NCBI RefSeq assembly: GCF_932276165.1
Contig: NC_064007.1
Location: forward strand, 6,644,001 to 6,708,000
Direction of reading: 5' to 3'
DNA: 64,000 bases
DNA from: Plutella xylostella
Lineage: Eukaryota > Arthropoda > Insecta > Lepidoptera > Plutellidae
A program made the translations under genes and the position numbers. The notes beneath the pieces are model-generated. The model ran no database searches, had not been told where the DNA came from, and saw nothing but the letters and a program-made list of their open reading frames with translations. Below are positions 1-9,138 of the stretch, piece by piece (positions within the stretch are counted from its first letter, which is position 1; every line of letters starts with the position of its first letter).

Positions 1-1023
1 TAACCTGCCTCCTACTCTTAAAAGCCCATCTTTGTCTAAGAATGGCGTTAACTGTAACAGTTTGCTATCGGCACTAATTTTTTTACCTTTTCTTAGTCTG
101 GTGATCTCTTCCGAAAATTCTACTTCCTGTACATACTTGATGATGATGATTCTTGCTTGTTTTATTTCTGATAAAGTGATATAAGGTTCTTTTTTGACTG
201 ATTTTGTCTTTGTGAAACGGAGCAGCCAAGCTATGACTCGTATTACTCGCACCAATTTGCTGTGCTTGCTAAACAGAGTGCCTATTATGTTATCGTCGGT
301 GGTAATGACGTTTGTTTGTTTACACCGTCTCGTTTCTAAATCTGTGATAAATACCGTTTGTTGTGACGGTTCATCTGATTTATATGATTTTAGCCATTCC
401 GGCCCGTCCCACCACAACCTGTTTTCACCAAGCTGTGAGGCTGATTGGCCGCGACTGGCGCAATCTGCTGAATTTTCACTGGATTTTACGTAATTCCAGT
501 TTTCGGGGGGCATGATCTCTCTTATTTGTTGCACTCTATTCGCAACATAAGGCGTCCACCTGCCAATGTCCCCTTGAATCCATCCAAGCACGGCTGTTGA
601 GTCCGTCCAACCTATTGTTTTGATAAGATGATTTGATAGACAAGAACGTATTTTACTCATTAGCTTTGTCAGTAACACTGCGCCGTTGAGTTCCAGTCTG
701 GGCAGCGATATATTCTTATTCACGGGCACCAGTCTAGCCTTTCCTGCTATGAGTGTTACGGTTGATTCACCGTCCTTGCTGACGCGGCAATATACAACAC
801 ATGCATATGCCTTTATAGACGAGTTGCAGAAACCGTGTAACTCGACATTGTCTTGATTTTTCGTATTTAGCCATCTAGGCACTTTGATTTGATTGATACT
901 TTGCAGATCGTTTCTGAATGATAACCATTCCTTGATTAGGTTTTCTGGTAGTTTGTCATCCCAGTCTAAAGATGTCAGCCACACCTTTTGGAAGAGTAAT
1001 TTTAATTTAGTAGTTAACGGTGA
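1..1023 (-). pseudogene. BEL/Pao pol, downstream part (RNase H to integrase N-end), left arm
   Basis: Reverse-strand continuation of the left-arm BEL/Pao pol. It is separated from the RT part by a LINE insertion and cut by the window edge. It reads the end of the RT, the RNase H-like segment and the approach to the integrase zinc-binding region, and is base-for-base like the right-arm copy at 6693-7714 wherever I compared. The first RNase H acidic position reads N (GFCNSS), where BEL elements I know have D, and both arms share this. The part after the insertion has no start codon of its own, so I call it a broken copy. It would act in cDNA synthesis and integration in a virus-like particle. 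Confidence 0.8.
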
Positions 1024-1455
1024 GGGCGGTGAGCGGTCAGGGCGTGCTCTGGACGCGCCTCACGCAATACAAACATATTTGGAAGAGAATGGGGGAGGCC
1101 TTTGCCCAACAATGGGATCACCTGTAGATTTTAGTTAATAATAATAAGTAATGAAATAATAATAATAATAATGAAGATTAATGTTAATACTTACCAATTA
1201 TTAGTAGTTAGGAATATTTAAATTTATTTTAATATTTAATTATGATTGAAATACTATTTAATCGAAAATGAAATTAAATAATGAATAGCACAATTAATTA
1301 ATTATATAATGATTTAATCGCATGTCTATTTAAGTAATGTAGCTAATGTTATTTATCTTTTTATTATTGTAATTTGCATGTTATACCTACCTAAACTACC
1401 TATATTGTTTTATAAGTTACTACAGGCAGGCTTAAATAAATAATAAATAAATAAA
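1024..1455 (+). mobile_element. 5'-truncated non-LTR retrotransposon (or SINE) insertion
   Basis: This 432-bp block interrupts the left-arm pol. It is flanked by a 13-bp direct repeat TAGTTAACGGTGA (1011-1023 and 1456-1468), which occurs once at the uninterrupted right-arm site near 6692-6704. It carries the GGAGGCCTTTGCCCA motif typical of lepidopteran LINE 3' ends and finishes in a TAAA repeat tail. The target-site duplication, tail and 5' truncation fit target-primed reverse transcription. No coding capacity is left, and the family was not resolved. Confidence 0.85.
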
Positions 1456-2665
1456 TAGTTAACGGTGACAGCCATCCCAGCGGGTCAAATAACTTTGAAA
1501 TGTCTGATAATAAGGCCCTTTTCGTTAACTTTGATAATTCTTCAACTTTCAGTTGGAACACAAATATGTCTGACTCGGGTTTCCACCTCAGGCCGAGCAT
1601 TTTTGTTGTTTCAGCCTGTTTAAAATCAAATGAAAATTGAGTCGCTTCACCTTGGACTTGTTCTAATATTTGCTTTTCGTTAGAAGCCCATTTTCTGAGG
1701 TTAAAGCCGGCTGATTTTAACAATTTAATAAGCTGTTCCTGCAGCTCTAATGCTGATTCGATTGAGTGGCTCCCGTGGACCAAATCGTCCATGTAAAAGC
1801 TCTCTTCGAGAACTCTTGCTACTTCGCTTTCACTCTGATTGACTTCTTTTCCAAGCTGTCTGAGCGTCATCATGGCTAAAAAGCTAGCCGGTTTCATCCC
1901 ATAAGTAAGGGTTGATAACTGATATTCTTGTAATGGCTGTTGATTAGAATCTCTCCAAATGATCTTCTGCAGTTGCCTTTCTTCTGGATGTACGAGAATC
2001 TGCCGATACATCTTCTCGATGTCTGCTGTGTAAGCATATTGATACTGTCTCCATTTGATTATTAATGATTGCAGGTCCTGCTGTAGGTTTGGTCCCCTGT
2101 GCATAAGGTCGTTCAAGCTGAAGCCGGTACTAGTACGGCAGCTGGCATTAAATACCACACGGAGAGCCGAAGTCGCTGACTCATCGCGCAATATACAATG
2201 GTGCGGTAGATAGCACTGCGGGGCGGCGCTGCTTGAACTAGCGGGTTCCATGTGACCTAGGAAGCGGTATTCGTTGATAAATTCCTTGTAGGCTGTTGCT
2301 ATTTTTTCATTTTGATAAAACTTCTTTTCCAGGTTCCTGAACTGCGCTATTGCTTGCGGCTTAGATGTACCAAGTTTTTCTTGAAAATCTGGTACTAGTG
2401 GCAACTTCACTACGTAACGGCCATCCGACTGCCTTGTCGTTGTTTCCTGATATAATTCAACGCAGAATTGATCATCTTTTGATAATGTGCTCTGTTCGGT
2501 GATGTCTTCCATCTCCCAGAACCGCTTGATGTCGTCAAGGTTGTTAATTACGACGTTGCAATGAAACTTACTAACAGTCCCAAATAAGATCCAACCCAGG
2601 TGTGTTTGCTGTGCTATGGGCTGCGACTGGACCTCACCCTTAATTATTCCATCCAACATTATCAT
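1456..2665 (-). CDS. BEL/Pao pol, reverse transcriptase part (left arm, interrupted)
   Basis: The reverse transcriptase of a BEL/Pao retrotransposon. Reading from 2665 leftwards it holds the post-protease motif (PIAQQTHLGWILFG), the RT fingers and palm with the YTADIEKMYRQ block, and the catalytic box FYMDDLVHG. It stops where the 432-bp LINE enters at 1455, which adds a short foreign tail. Its first codons overlap the end of the upstream gag/protease frame in a different frame, the same +1 step as in the right arm. The protein matches the right arm over its whole length, so the two copies are recent. RNase H and integrase are cut off by the insertion. Confidence 0.88.
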
Positions 2666-4013
2666 CGAATATAATTATGTCTGCTCCCAGCAATAAGTCC
2701 ACCTCTCGACTTTGATAAAATTCAGGGTCCGCTAATTTTATGTGATTGATATGCGACCATGATGGCTTCGGGAACGACTTGCTTGGTAAATGATTGATTA
2801 GATGATTCATGATATATACACCGGTAGTGAAGGAGAACTCACTGTTCAAGGACGTACATTTGATGCCGATGGTACCCTTAGAACTATTATGTTTATCTCC
2901 CACACCGACAATGATTCCTTGACATTTCTGCCTCTTTATGCCCAGTTGCTGAGCTGCTCTTTCAGTTATAAGTGATATTTGGGAGCCCTGATCCACCAGA
3001 GCCCTCAAGGTATGATCTGATCCATCTACTGACTTAACCTTAACCAAGGCTGTTGCTAAAAGGATTTCATTATTTTCCTTGATTGATAAATTGCTCTTCA
3101 ATGATGACGTGTTTTCATAATTTTGTTCAGTCTGGATTGCATTTGATGTCATTGACTTTGCTTTAAATTCCTGTAAATGCAAAAGTGTGTTGTGGTTTCC
3201 GTTGCAGTTGCGACATCGCGACGACGAAAAACATGTGTTGCCTTTATGGTCATATAAGCAGTTTTTGCATAAATTAAATTTCTGTGCTGTTTTTATTCTT
3301 GCCTCCGTTGGCATGTTCAGGAATGTGTTGCAACGAAAAATCATGTGTTGTTTGTTGCAAAGCTGGCAGTTTGCTGAGTTCGCACTTGAAACGTGTAAAG
3401 TTTTATGGCCATAATTATTTGATGAATGATATTTGTTTGATTCGTAACGAGCTTGATATTTAGGTTGAGATTTGCTTGATGAAATTTGCGGTTGCGTCGC
3501 TTGTGACTTTTTGATGCCCTCTTTCCTCTGCGATGATTCGAGAATGTTAAATTTTATTTCTAAAAATTTTAAGAAGTCCTCCAACACGGGAAGCTCTCGG
3601 GAATTATTTCTTGATTCAATGTAGTCATTGTATGATTGATTATCTAATTTGTTTGATAACAGGTAGACCAACAGTGGATCCCAAGACGAGATATCCACTC
3701 CGAGATTCTTGATTGCATTAAGACATTCATTTGATAAGTCATGAAGCTTCTTAATTTGCCCCAGCGACTGCTGCTGCATAGTTTGAAAGATTAGGAGAGT
3801 GCTGATGTGCGAATTAAATATGGCGTTTTTGTTGTTAAACCGATGGTTGAGAATGTCCCAACAAACAGCGTAATTATCCGAACTGATAGGTAGATGTTGT
3901 ATCAATCGTTCAGCTTCTCCTTTGACGTTGTTCTTCAAAAATTGCATTTTCTGCGCACTTGATATAGATGAATTATTGTGGATAGCTTCCGTAAACAGAT
4001 CTTTAAATGACAC
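2640..4013 (-). CDS. BEL/Pao Gag (DUF1759-like capsid, zinc knuckles) and protease
   Basis: This 457-aa frame encodes most of a BEL/Pao Gag and the aspartic protease. The N-terminal part (about residues 1-150, SFKDLFTEAIHNN...) is the DUF1759-type capsid domain. Two Cys/His knuckle-like groups follow near 215-280 (CQLCNKQHMIFRC and CKNCLYDHKGNTC). The retropepsin-like site is ALVDQGSQISLI, with DQG in place of the usual DSG or DTG, and the domain ends at LLLGADI. The upstream Gag lies in another frame (4003-4659) with a frameshift near 4050-4090. From residue ~246 onward the sequence equals the right-arm copy. Confidence 0.85.
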   Translation of the reverse strand: MSFKDLFTEAIHNNSSISSAQKMQFLKNNVKGEAERLIQHLPISSDNYAVCWDILNHRFNNKNAIFNSHISTLLIFQTMQQQSLGQIKKLHDLSNECLNAIKNLGVDISSWDPLLVYLLSNKLDNQSYNDYIESRNNSRELPVLEDFLKFLEIKFNILESSQRKEGIKKSQATQPQISSSKSQPKYQARYESNKYHSSNNYGHKTLHVSSANSANCQLCNKQHMIFRCNTFLNMPTEARIKTAQKFNLCKNCLYDHKGNTCFSSSRCRNCNGNHNTLLHLQEFKAKSMTSNAIQTEQNYENTSSLKSNLSIKENNEILLATALVKVKSVDGSDHTLRALVDQGSQISLITERAAQQLGIKRQKCQGIIVGVGDKHNSSKGTIGIKCTSLNSEFSFTTGVYIMNHLINHLPSKSFPKPSWSHINHIKLADPEFYQSREVDLLLGADIIIFDDNVGWNN

Positions 4014-4659
4014 CCACTCGCTGTAGCTGCCATGAAACTCGGGAACTTCTATGCGAAACAGACCATAATTTCTTGTTTATTTGCTTGTTTAACTGATTAA
4101 ACGTTGCTTCGTGCTTGCTAAATGTATTATCATAGGCCTCATTTTCTCCATTCAGCTCTGATTCAATCTCCCAATGAAGAGAGTCAATTGCCATCCATCT
4201 CATTTGCAAGGTTTTAATAGTGCTCTCTAATTCCCATTTCTCCGTAATTTCTTCTAAGTCGATGTTTCCGACGGTTCTCAAAAATGCCTTGAAATTGGCT
4301 GCTTGCCTGCGAAGCATGTCCTCCGACTTGCTAGATGACGCATAGTCCCGGACGCCAGGACTACGTTTGTCCGGCTGCTGAGCGCCGGCCAGGGCGGCGG
4401 CGGGCGCCTGCTCCACCTGCTGCTCACGAGCAGCTGGGTTTGGACTTATCGGACGCGATAAAAGTGCCTCGTACTGATTTTTTATGGTTGCTTTGATATT
4501 CTCATAAACTTGCTTTGTTTTATCAAATTGCGAAGTAGTAAAATAAGAGTGATCCCTATCATACTGACATAACTGAAAGTGATTATTCTGGAATTCGCTC
4601 CAGTATTGCTCTAATTGGAATAATACGGGGAACGGAACGCAACACCGAAGTGTAAACAT
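4003..4659 (-). CDS. BEL/Pao Gag, N-terminal portion (frameshifted)
   Basis: A 218-aa frame encoding the helical N-terminal region of a BEL/Pao Gag (LEQYWSEFQNNH..., followed by a Glu/Lys-rich, coiled-coil-prone stretch). A Pro/Ala-rich linker sits near residues 75-105. The last ~25 residues are out of frame: the sequence that should lead into the capsid domain is present one base out of register, so an indel near 4050-4090 splits the gene. The annotated start is only the first ATG. A true Gag start is not next to it, and a plausible Gag start lies inverted at 11413-11513. Confidence 0.75.
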   Translation of the reverse strand: MFTLRCCVPFPVLFQLEQYWSEFQNNHFQLCQYDRDHSYFTTSQFDKTKQVYENIKATIKNQYEALLSRPISPNPAAREQQVEQAPAAALAGAQQPDKRSPGVRDYASSSKSEDMLRRQAANFKAFLRTVGNIDLEEITEKWELESTIKTLQMRWMAIDSLHWEIESELNGENEAYDNTFSKHEATFNQLNKQINKKLWSVSHRSSRVSWQLQRVGVI

Positions 4660-4881
4660 TACAACGAAAATCTAACCGTGTTTTAAATCATTTTCAACCG
4701 GAAATCGTCGTGTGAAGCGTTTACAAATCGTCAAAACAGCTTGTGTATTGTTAGGAATTCCTCGACAAGCTTGAGATTCGAAATTGTATGTGCCTCTGTA
4801 TACCTGAAACATAGGCATTTATTTGTTTGTTGTGTTTTGTATATCCCGCCAGCTGCACCAGATATTGAATATTTAAAAATG
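4660..4881. other. spacer between the head-to-head BEL arms
   Basis: This 222-bp stretch joins the start of the left-arm Gag to the point where the right arm begins inside the zinc-knuckle region. I see no LTR, PBS or coding signal, and no match to the other BEL ends in this window. It could be host DNA or an unrecognised leader fragment. Confidence 0.4.
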
Positions 4882-5520
4882 TTTAATTTATGCAAAAACT
4901 GCTTATATGACCATAAAGGCAACACATGTTTTTCGTCGTCGCGATGTCGCAACTGCAACGGAAACCATAACACACTTTTGCATTTACAGGAATTTAAAGC
5001 AAAGTCAATGACATCAAATGCAATCCAGACTGAACAAAATTATGAAAACACGTCATCATTGAAGAGCAATTTATCAATCAAGGAAAATAATGAAATCCTT
5101 TTAGCAACAGCCTTGGTTAAGGTTAAGTCAGTAGATGGATCAGATCATACCTTGAGGGCTCTGGTGGATCAGGGCTCCCAAATATCACTTATAACTGAAA
5201 GAGCAGCTCAGCAACTGGGCATAAAGAGGCAGAAATGTCAAGGAATCATTGTCGGTGTGGGAGATAAACATAATAGTTCTAAGGGTACCATCGGCATCAA
5301 ATGTACGTCCTTGAACAGTGAGTTCTCCTTCACTACCGGTGTATATATCATGAATCATCTAATCAATCATTTACCAAGCAAGTCGTTCCCGAAGCCATCA
5401 TGGTCGCATATCAATCACATAAAATTAGCGGACCCTGAATTTTATCAAAGTCGAGAGGTGGACTTATTGCTGGGAGCAGACATAATTATATTCGATGATA
5501 ATGTTGGATGGAATAATTAA
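4882..5520 (+). pseudogene. BEL/Pao Gag C-terminus and protease, right arm (5' truncated)
   Basis: Retrotransposon sequence begins abruptly at 4882 inside the first zinc knuckle. The open frame that runs in from 4741 uses unrelated upstream sequence. It retains the second Cys/His group, the DQGS protease site and the LLLGADI end of the protease. Everything that should precede it (LTR, leader, gag N-terminus, capsid) is absent, so this copy could not make a Gag. It ends in frame at 5520, while RT continues in the next frame from 5495. Confidence 0.82.
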
Positions 5521-7870
5521 GGGTGAGGTCCAGTCGCAGCCCATAGCACAGCAAACACACCTGGGTTGGATCTTATTTGGGACTGTTAGTAAGTTTCATT
5601 GCAACGTCGTAATTAACAACCTTGACGACATCAAGCGGTTCTGGGAGATGGAAGACATCACCGAACAGAGCACATTATCAAAAGATGATCAATTCTGCGT
5701 TGAATTATATCAGGAAACAACGACAAGGCAGTCGGATGGCCGTTACGTAGTGAAGTTGCCACTAGTACCAGATTTTCAAGAAAAACTTGGTACATCTAAG
5801 CCGCAAGCAATAGCGCAGTTCAGGAACCTGGAAAAGAAGTTTTATCAAAATGAAAAAATAGCAACAGCCTACAAGGAATTTATCAACGAATACCGCTTCC
5901 TAGGTCACATGGAACCCGCTAGTTCAAGCAGCGCCGCCCCGCAGTGCTATCTACCGCACCATTGTATATTGCGCGATGAGTCAGCGACTTCGGCTCTCCG
6001 TGTGGTATTTAATGCCAGCTGCCGTACTAGTACCGGCTTCAGCTTGAACGACCTTATGCACAGGGGACCAAACCTACAGCAGGACCTGCAATCATTAATA
6101 ATCAAATGGAGACAGTATCAATATGCTTACACAGCAGACATCGAGAAGATGTATCGGCAGATTCTCGTACATCCAGAAGAAAGGCAACTGCAGAAGATCA
6201 TTTGGAGAGATTCTAATCAACAGCCATTACAAGAATATCAGTTATCAACCCTTACTTATGGGATGAAACCGGCTAGCTTTTTAGCCATGATGACGCTCAG
6301 ACAGCTTGGAAAAGAAGTCAATCAGAGTGAAAGCGAAGTAGCAAGAGTTCTCGAAGAGAGCTTTTACATGGACGATTTGGTCCACGGGAGCCACTCAATC
6401 GAATCAGCATTAGAGCTGCAGGAACAGCTTATTAAATTGTTAAAATCAGCCGGCTTTAACCTCAGAAAATGGGCTTCTAACGAAAAGCAAATATTAGAAC
6501 AAGTCCAAGGTGAAGCGACTCAATTTTCATTTGATTTTAAACAGGCTGAAACAACAAAAATGCTCGGCCTGAGGTGGAAACCCGAGTCAGACATATTTGT
6601 GTTCCAACTGAAAGTTGAAGAATTATCAAAGTTAACGAAAAGGGCCTTATTATCAGACATTTCAAAGTTATTTGACCCGCTGGGATGGCTGTCACCGTTA
6701 ACTACTAAATTAAAATTACTCTTCCAAAAGGTGTGGCTGACATCTTTAGACTGGGATGACAAACTACCAGAAAACCTAATCAAGGAATGGTTATCATTCA
6801 GAAACGATCTGCAAAGTATCAATCAAATCAAAGTGCCTAGATGGCTAAATACGAAAAATCAAGACAATGTCGAGTTACACGGTTTCTGCAACTCGTCTAT
6901 AAAGGCATATGCATGTGTTGTATATTGCCGCGTCAGCAAGGACGGTGAATCAACCGTAACACTCATAGCAGGAAAGGCTAGACTGGTGCCCGTGAATAAG
7001 AATATATCGCTGCCCAGACTGGAACTCAACGGCGCAGTGTTACTGACAAAGCTAATGAGTAAAATACGTTCTTGTCTATCAAATCATCTTATCAAAACAA
7101 TAGGTTGGACGGACTCAACAGCCGTGCTTGGATGGATTCAAGGGGACATTGGCAGGTGGACGCCTTATGTTGCGAATAGAGTGCAACAAATAAGAGAGAT
7201 CATGCCCCCCGAAAACTGGAATTACGTAAAATCCAGTGAAAATTCAGCAGATTGCGCCAGTCGCGGCCAATCAGCCTCACAGCTTGGTGAAAACAGGTTG
7301 TGGTGGGACGGGCCGGAATGGCTAAAATCATATAAATCAGATGAACCGTCACAACAAACGGTATTTATCACAGATTTAGAAACGAGACGGTGTAAACAAA
7401 CAAACGTCATTACCACCGACGATAACATAATAGGCACTCTGTTAAGCAAGCACAGCAAATTGGTGCGAGTAATACGAGTCATAGCTTGGCTGCTCCGTTT
7501 CACAAAGACAAAATCAGTCAAAAAAGAACCTTATATCACTTTATCAGAAATAAAACAAGCAAGAATCATCATCATCAAGTATGTACAGGAAGTAGAATTT
7601 TCGGAAGAGATCACCAGACTAAGAAAAGGTCAAAAAATCAGTGCCGATAGCAAACTGTTACAGTTAACGCCATTCTTAGACAAAGATGGGCTTTTAAGAG
7701 TAGGAGGCAGGTTAAAGCATGCAAATATCACTGAAGACCAGAAGCATCCCATCATCATACCTCATAATGGTAAACTGACCGAGCTGTTAATCGACAATGC
7801 GCATACCTTGTCACTTCACGGAGGGCCCCGTTTAACCTTGGCTAGGGTAGCCAAGGTTAAACACAGGTAA
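5495..7870 (+). CDS. BEL/Pao Pol: reverse transcriptase, RNase H, integrase N-end
   Basis: The 791-aa main Pol frame of the right-arm BEL/Pao element. The order is a post-protease linker (PIAQQTHLGW), the RT palm with YTADIEKMYRQ (~residue 210) and catalytic YMDDLVHG (~291), then an RNase H-like region (HGFCNSSIKAYACVVY, IGWTDSTAVLGWIQG). The start of the integrase zinc-binding domain (HTLSLHGGPRLTLARV) lies at the very end. One predicted RNase H acidic residue is N. The frame stops at 7870 inside the integrase because of a short palindromic scar at 7830-7862, and coding sequence resumes near 7886 in another frame. The protein would act in cDNA synthesis inside the particle. Confidence 0.9.
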   Translation: MIMLDGIIKGEVQSQPIAQQTHLGWILFGTVSKFHCNVVINNLDDIKRFWEMEDITEQSTLSKDDQFCVELYQETTTRQSDGRYVVKLPLVPDFQEKLGTSKPQAIAQFRNLEKKFYQNEKIATAYKEFINEYRFLGHMEPASSSSAAPQCYLPHHCILRDESATSALRVVFNASCRTSTGFSLNDLMHRGPNLQQDLQSLIIKWRQYQYAYTADIEKMYRQILVHPEERQLQKIIWRDSNQQPLQEYQLSTLTYGMKPASFLAMMTLRQLGKEVNQSESEVARVLEESFYMDDLVHGSHSIESALELQEQLIKLLKSAGFNLRKWASNEKQILEQVQGEATQFSFDFKQAETTKMLGLRWKPESDIFVFQLKVEELSKLTKRALLSDISKLFDPLGWLSPLTTKLKLLFQKVWLTSLDWDDKLPENLIKEWLSFRNDLQSINQIKVPRWLNTKNQDNVELHGFCNSSIKAYACVVYCRVSKDGESTVTLIAGKARLVPVNKNISLPRLELNGAVLLTKLMSKIRSCLSNHLIKTIGWTDSTAVLGWIQGDIGRWTPYVANRVQQIREIMPPENWNYVKSSENSADCASRGQSASQLGENRLWWDGPEWLKSYKSDEPSQQTVFITDLETRRCKQTNVITTDDNIIGTLLSKHSKLVRVIRVIAWLLRFTKTKSVKKEPYITLSEIKQARIIIIKYVQEVEFSEEITRLRKGQKISADSKLLQLTPFLDKDGLLRVGGRLKHANITEDQKHPIIIPHNGKLTELLIDNAHTLSLHGGPRLTLARVAKVKHR
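7830..7862. repeat. 15-bp perfect inverted repeat at a Pol frame break
   Basis: Fifteen bases ending CCTTGGCTA (7830-7844) are followed by GGG and then their exact reverse complement (7848-7862). The frame of Pol breaks right here, which fits a snap-back copying error that added a short palindrome. Confidence 0.75.
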
Positions 7871-7885
7871 AAACAGGCGACATTA

Positions 7886-8750
7886 TTGGATAATCGGTGG
7901 CAACAGAGCCGTCAAAAAGTGTTTAAGAAGGTGCGTAATCTGTAGAAGAAACACTCCAAGCAAACAGATTCAAATAATGGGAGAACTTCCTGAAGAACGG
8001 ATCACACCATCAAGACCATTTGAGCATACGGGAGTAGACTTTACTGGATTCATTGATGTTAAATCAAACAAAGGTCGTGGGATCAAATCAAGCAAAGGTT
8101 ATGTGGCCGTCTTTATATGCATGGTGACTAAGGCGGTCCACCTTGAACTCGTGTCGGACCTATCAACATCCTCCATGATAGCAGCAATGCGTCGTCTAGC
8201 TGCCAAAAGAGGTGCCCCCTCCCACATCTACAGCGATAATGGGACAAATTTTGTAGGGAGCAGCAGGGTAATCAAGCAGGAGCTATCAGAACTGAAAGAA
8301 GTATTCAATGAGGAATTCTTCGACGAAATAAATCAGATGGAAATAGAATGGCATTTCATCGCCCCATCGTGGCCGAACGCTGGAGGCCTCTGGGAATCAG
8401 CCGTGAAGAGCTTCAAGTATCACTTCAAGCGGGTCATCGGAAATCAGAAGTTAACATACGAGGAGCTATCAACACTACTAGCACAAATAGAAGCATGCCT
8501 CAATTCAAGACCGTTGTGTCAATTATCAGAAGATCCCGATGATATCAATTTCCTGACGCCGGCACACTTCTTATCAGGTGGTCCAAATCTTACACTTGTC
8601 GAAACAGAGAGAGATGAGCGTACGCGATGGTGCTTATCACAGAAGCTATTCCAAGATAATTATCTGGAAGCGGTGGAGAGACGAGTACTTAGTACAATTA
8701 TCAAGCAGAAGCAAGTGGAGGCAATCAAAGGAAAATGTCAGAATAGATGA
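7886..8750 (+). pseudogene. BEL/Pao integrase zinc finger end and catalytic core
   Basis: Integrase part of the right-arm element. Bases 7886-7976 still code for the end of the HHCC zinc-binding region (CLRRCVICRR), in frame with the open stretch 7977-8750. The core has all three catalytic acids: D in HTGVDFTGF, D in IYSDNGTNF, and E in GGLWESAVKSF. The downstream frame is lost near 8650, where the C-terminal domain continues in another frame. The enzyme would join cDNA ends to host DNA, but with breaks on both sides this copy is unlikely to work without frameshifting. Confidence 0.85.
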
Positions 8751-9060
8751 CGTTGTAATCATCAGTGATGCAAACCTACCACCTGGCAAGTGGGCAATGG
8801 GAAAAGTTGTAGAAGTACATCCGGGTAGCGACGGATACGTCAGAGTCGTGACGTTAAAAACCAAGAACGGATACTTGAAAAGACCCGTAAACAGATTATC
8901 ACTGTTACCCGTTCGTAACTACGACGAGATTTTCAATCAACCACCATCAGAAAAGCAACATCAGCCCTCGGAAAAACCAGCAAGAAAACGTTCTCTAAGA
9001 ACAAACGCAATCAGCTTTATATCATTGGCCCTATCATTCCTATTTTCTACTAACTACTAA
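8655..9060 (+). pseudogene. BEL/Pao integrase C-terminal domain with trailing hydrophobic segment
   Basis: The coding frame runs from about 8655 (WKRWRDEYLVQL) to 9060. It shows the BEL-type integrase C-terminal motif with DDVVIISDANLPPGKW and HPGSDGYVRVV, ending in RPVNRLSLLPV. After a linker it finishes with a hydrophobic run (ISFISLALSFLFS) just before a TAA at 9058-9060. The env-like frame at 9139 is in the same reading frame. The hydrophobic run may therefore be the env signal sequence, now separated by the stop. Confidence 0.7.
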
Positions 9061-9138
9061 CTAACTGTCGGCCAATGCAACACAAATATCAGCTATAAGT
9101 CGTCGAATAAAGGAATTTATTTTGACAGACTATCAGGT

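Larger units (their letters stand above)
1..7714. repeat. large inverted repeat of BEL/Pao sequence
   Basis: The reverse complement of 1-3278 matches 4882-7714. Paired positions sum to 7715 left of the LINE insertion and to 8160 right of it, so the only length difference I found is the 432-bp insertion plus its 13-bp target duplication. Translations of both arms are identical over the compared frames. The left arm continues past the window start, so the full length is unknown. Either two recent insertions or an inverted duplication could produce this. Confidence 0.9.

Noticed and set aside
3187..3414. Forward frame opposite the left-arm Gag
   Set aside because: Complement of the zinc-knuckle coding region; the same shadow is seen on the reverse strand at 4731-4973.
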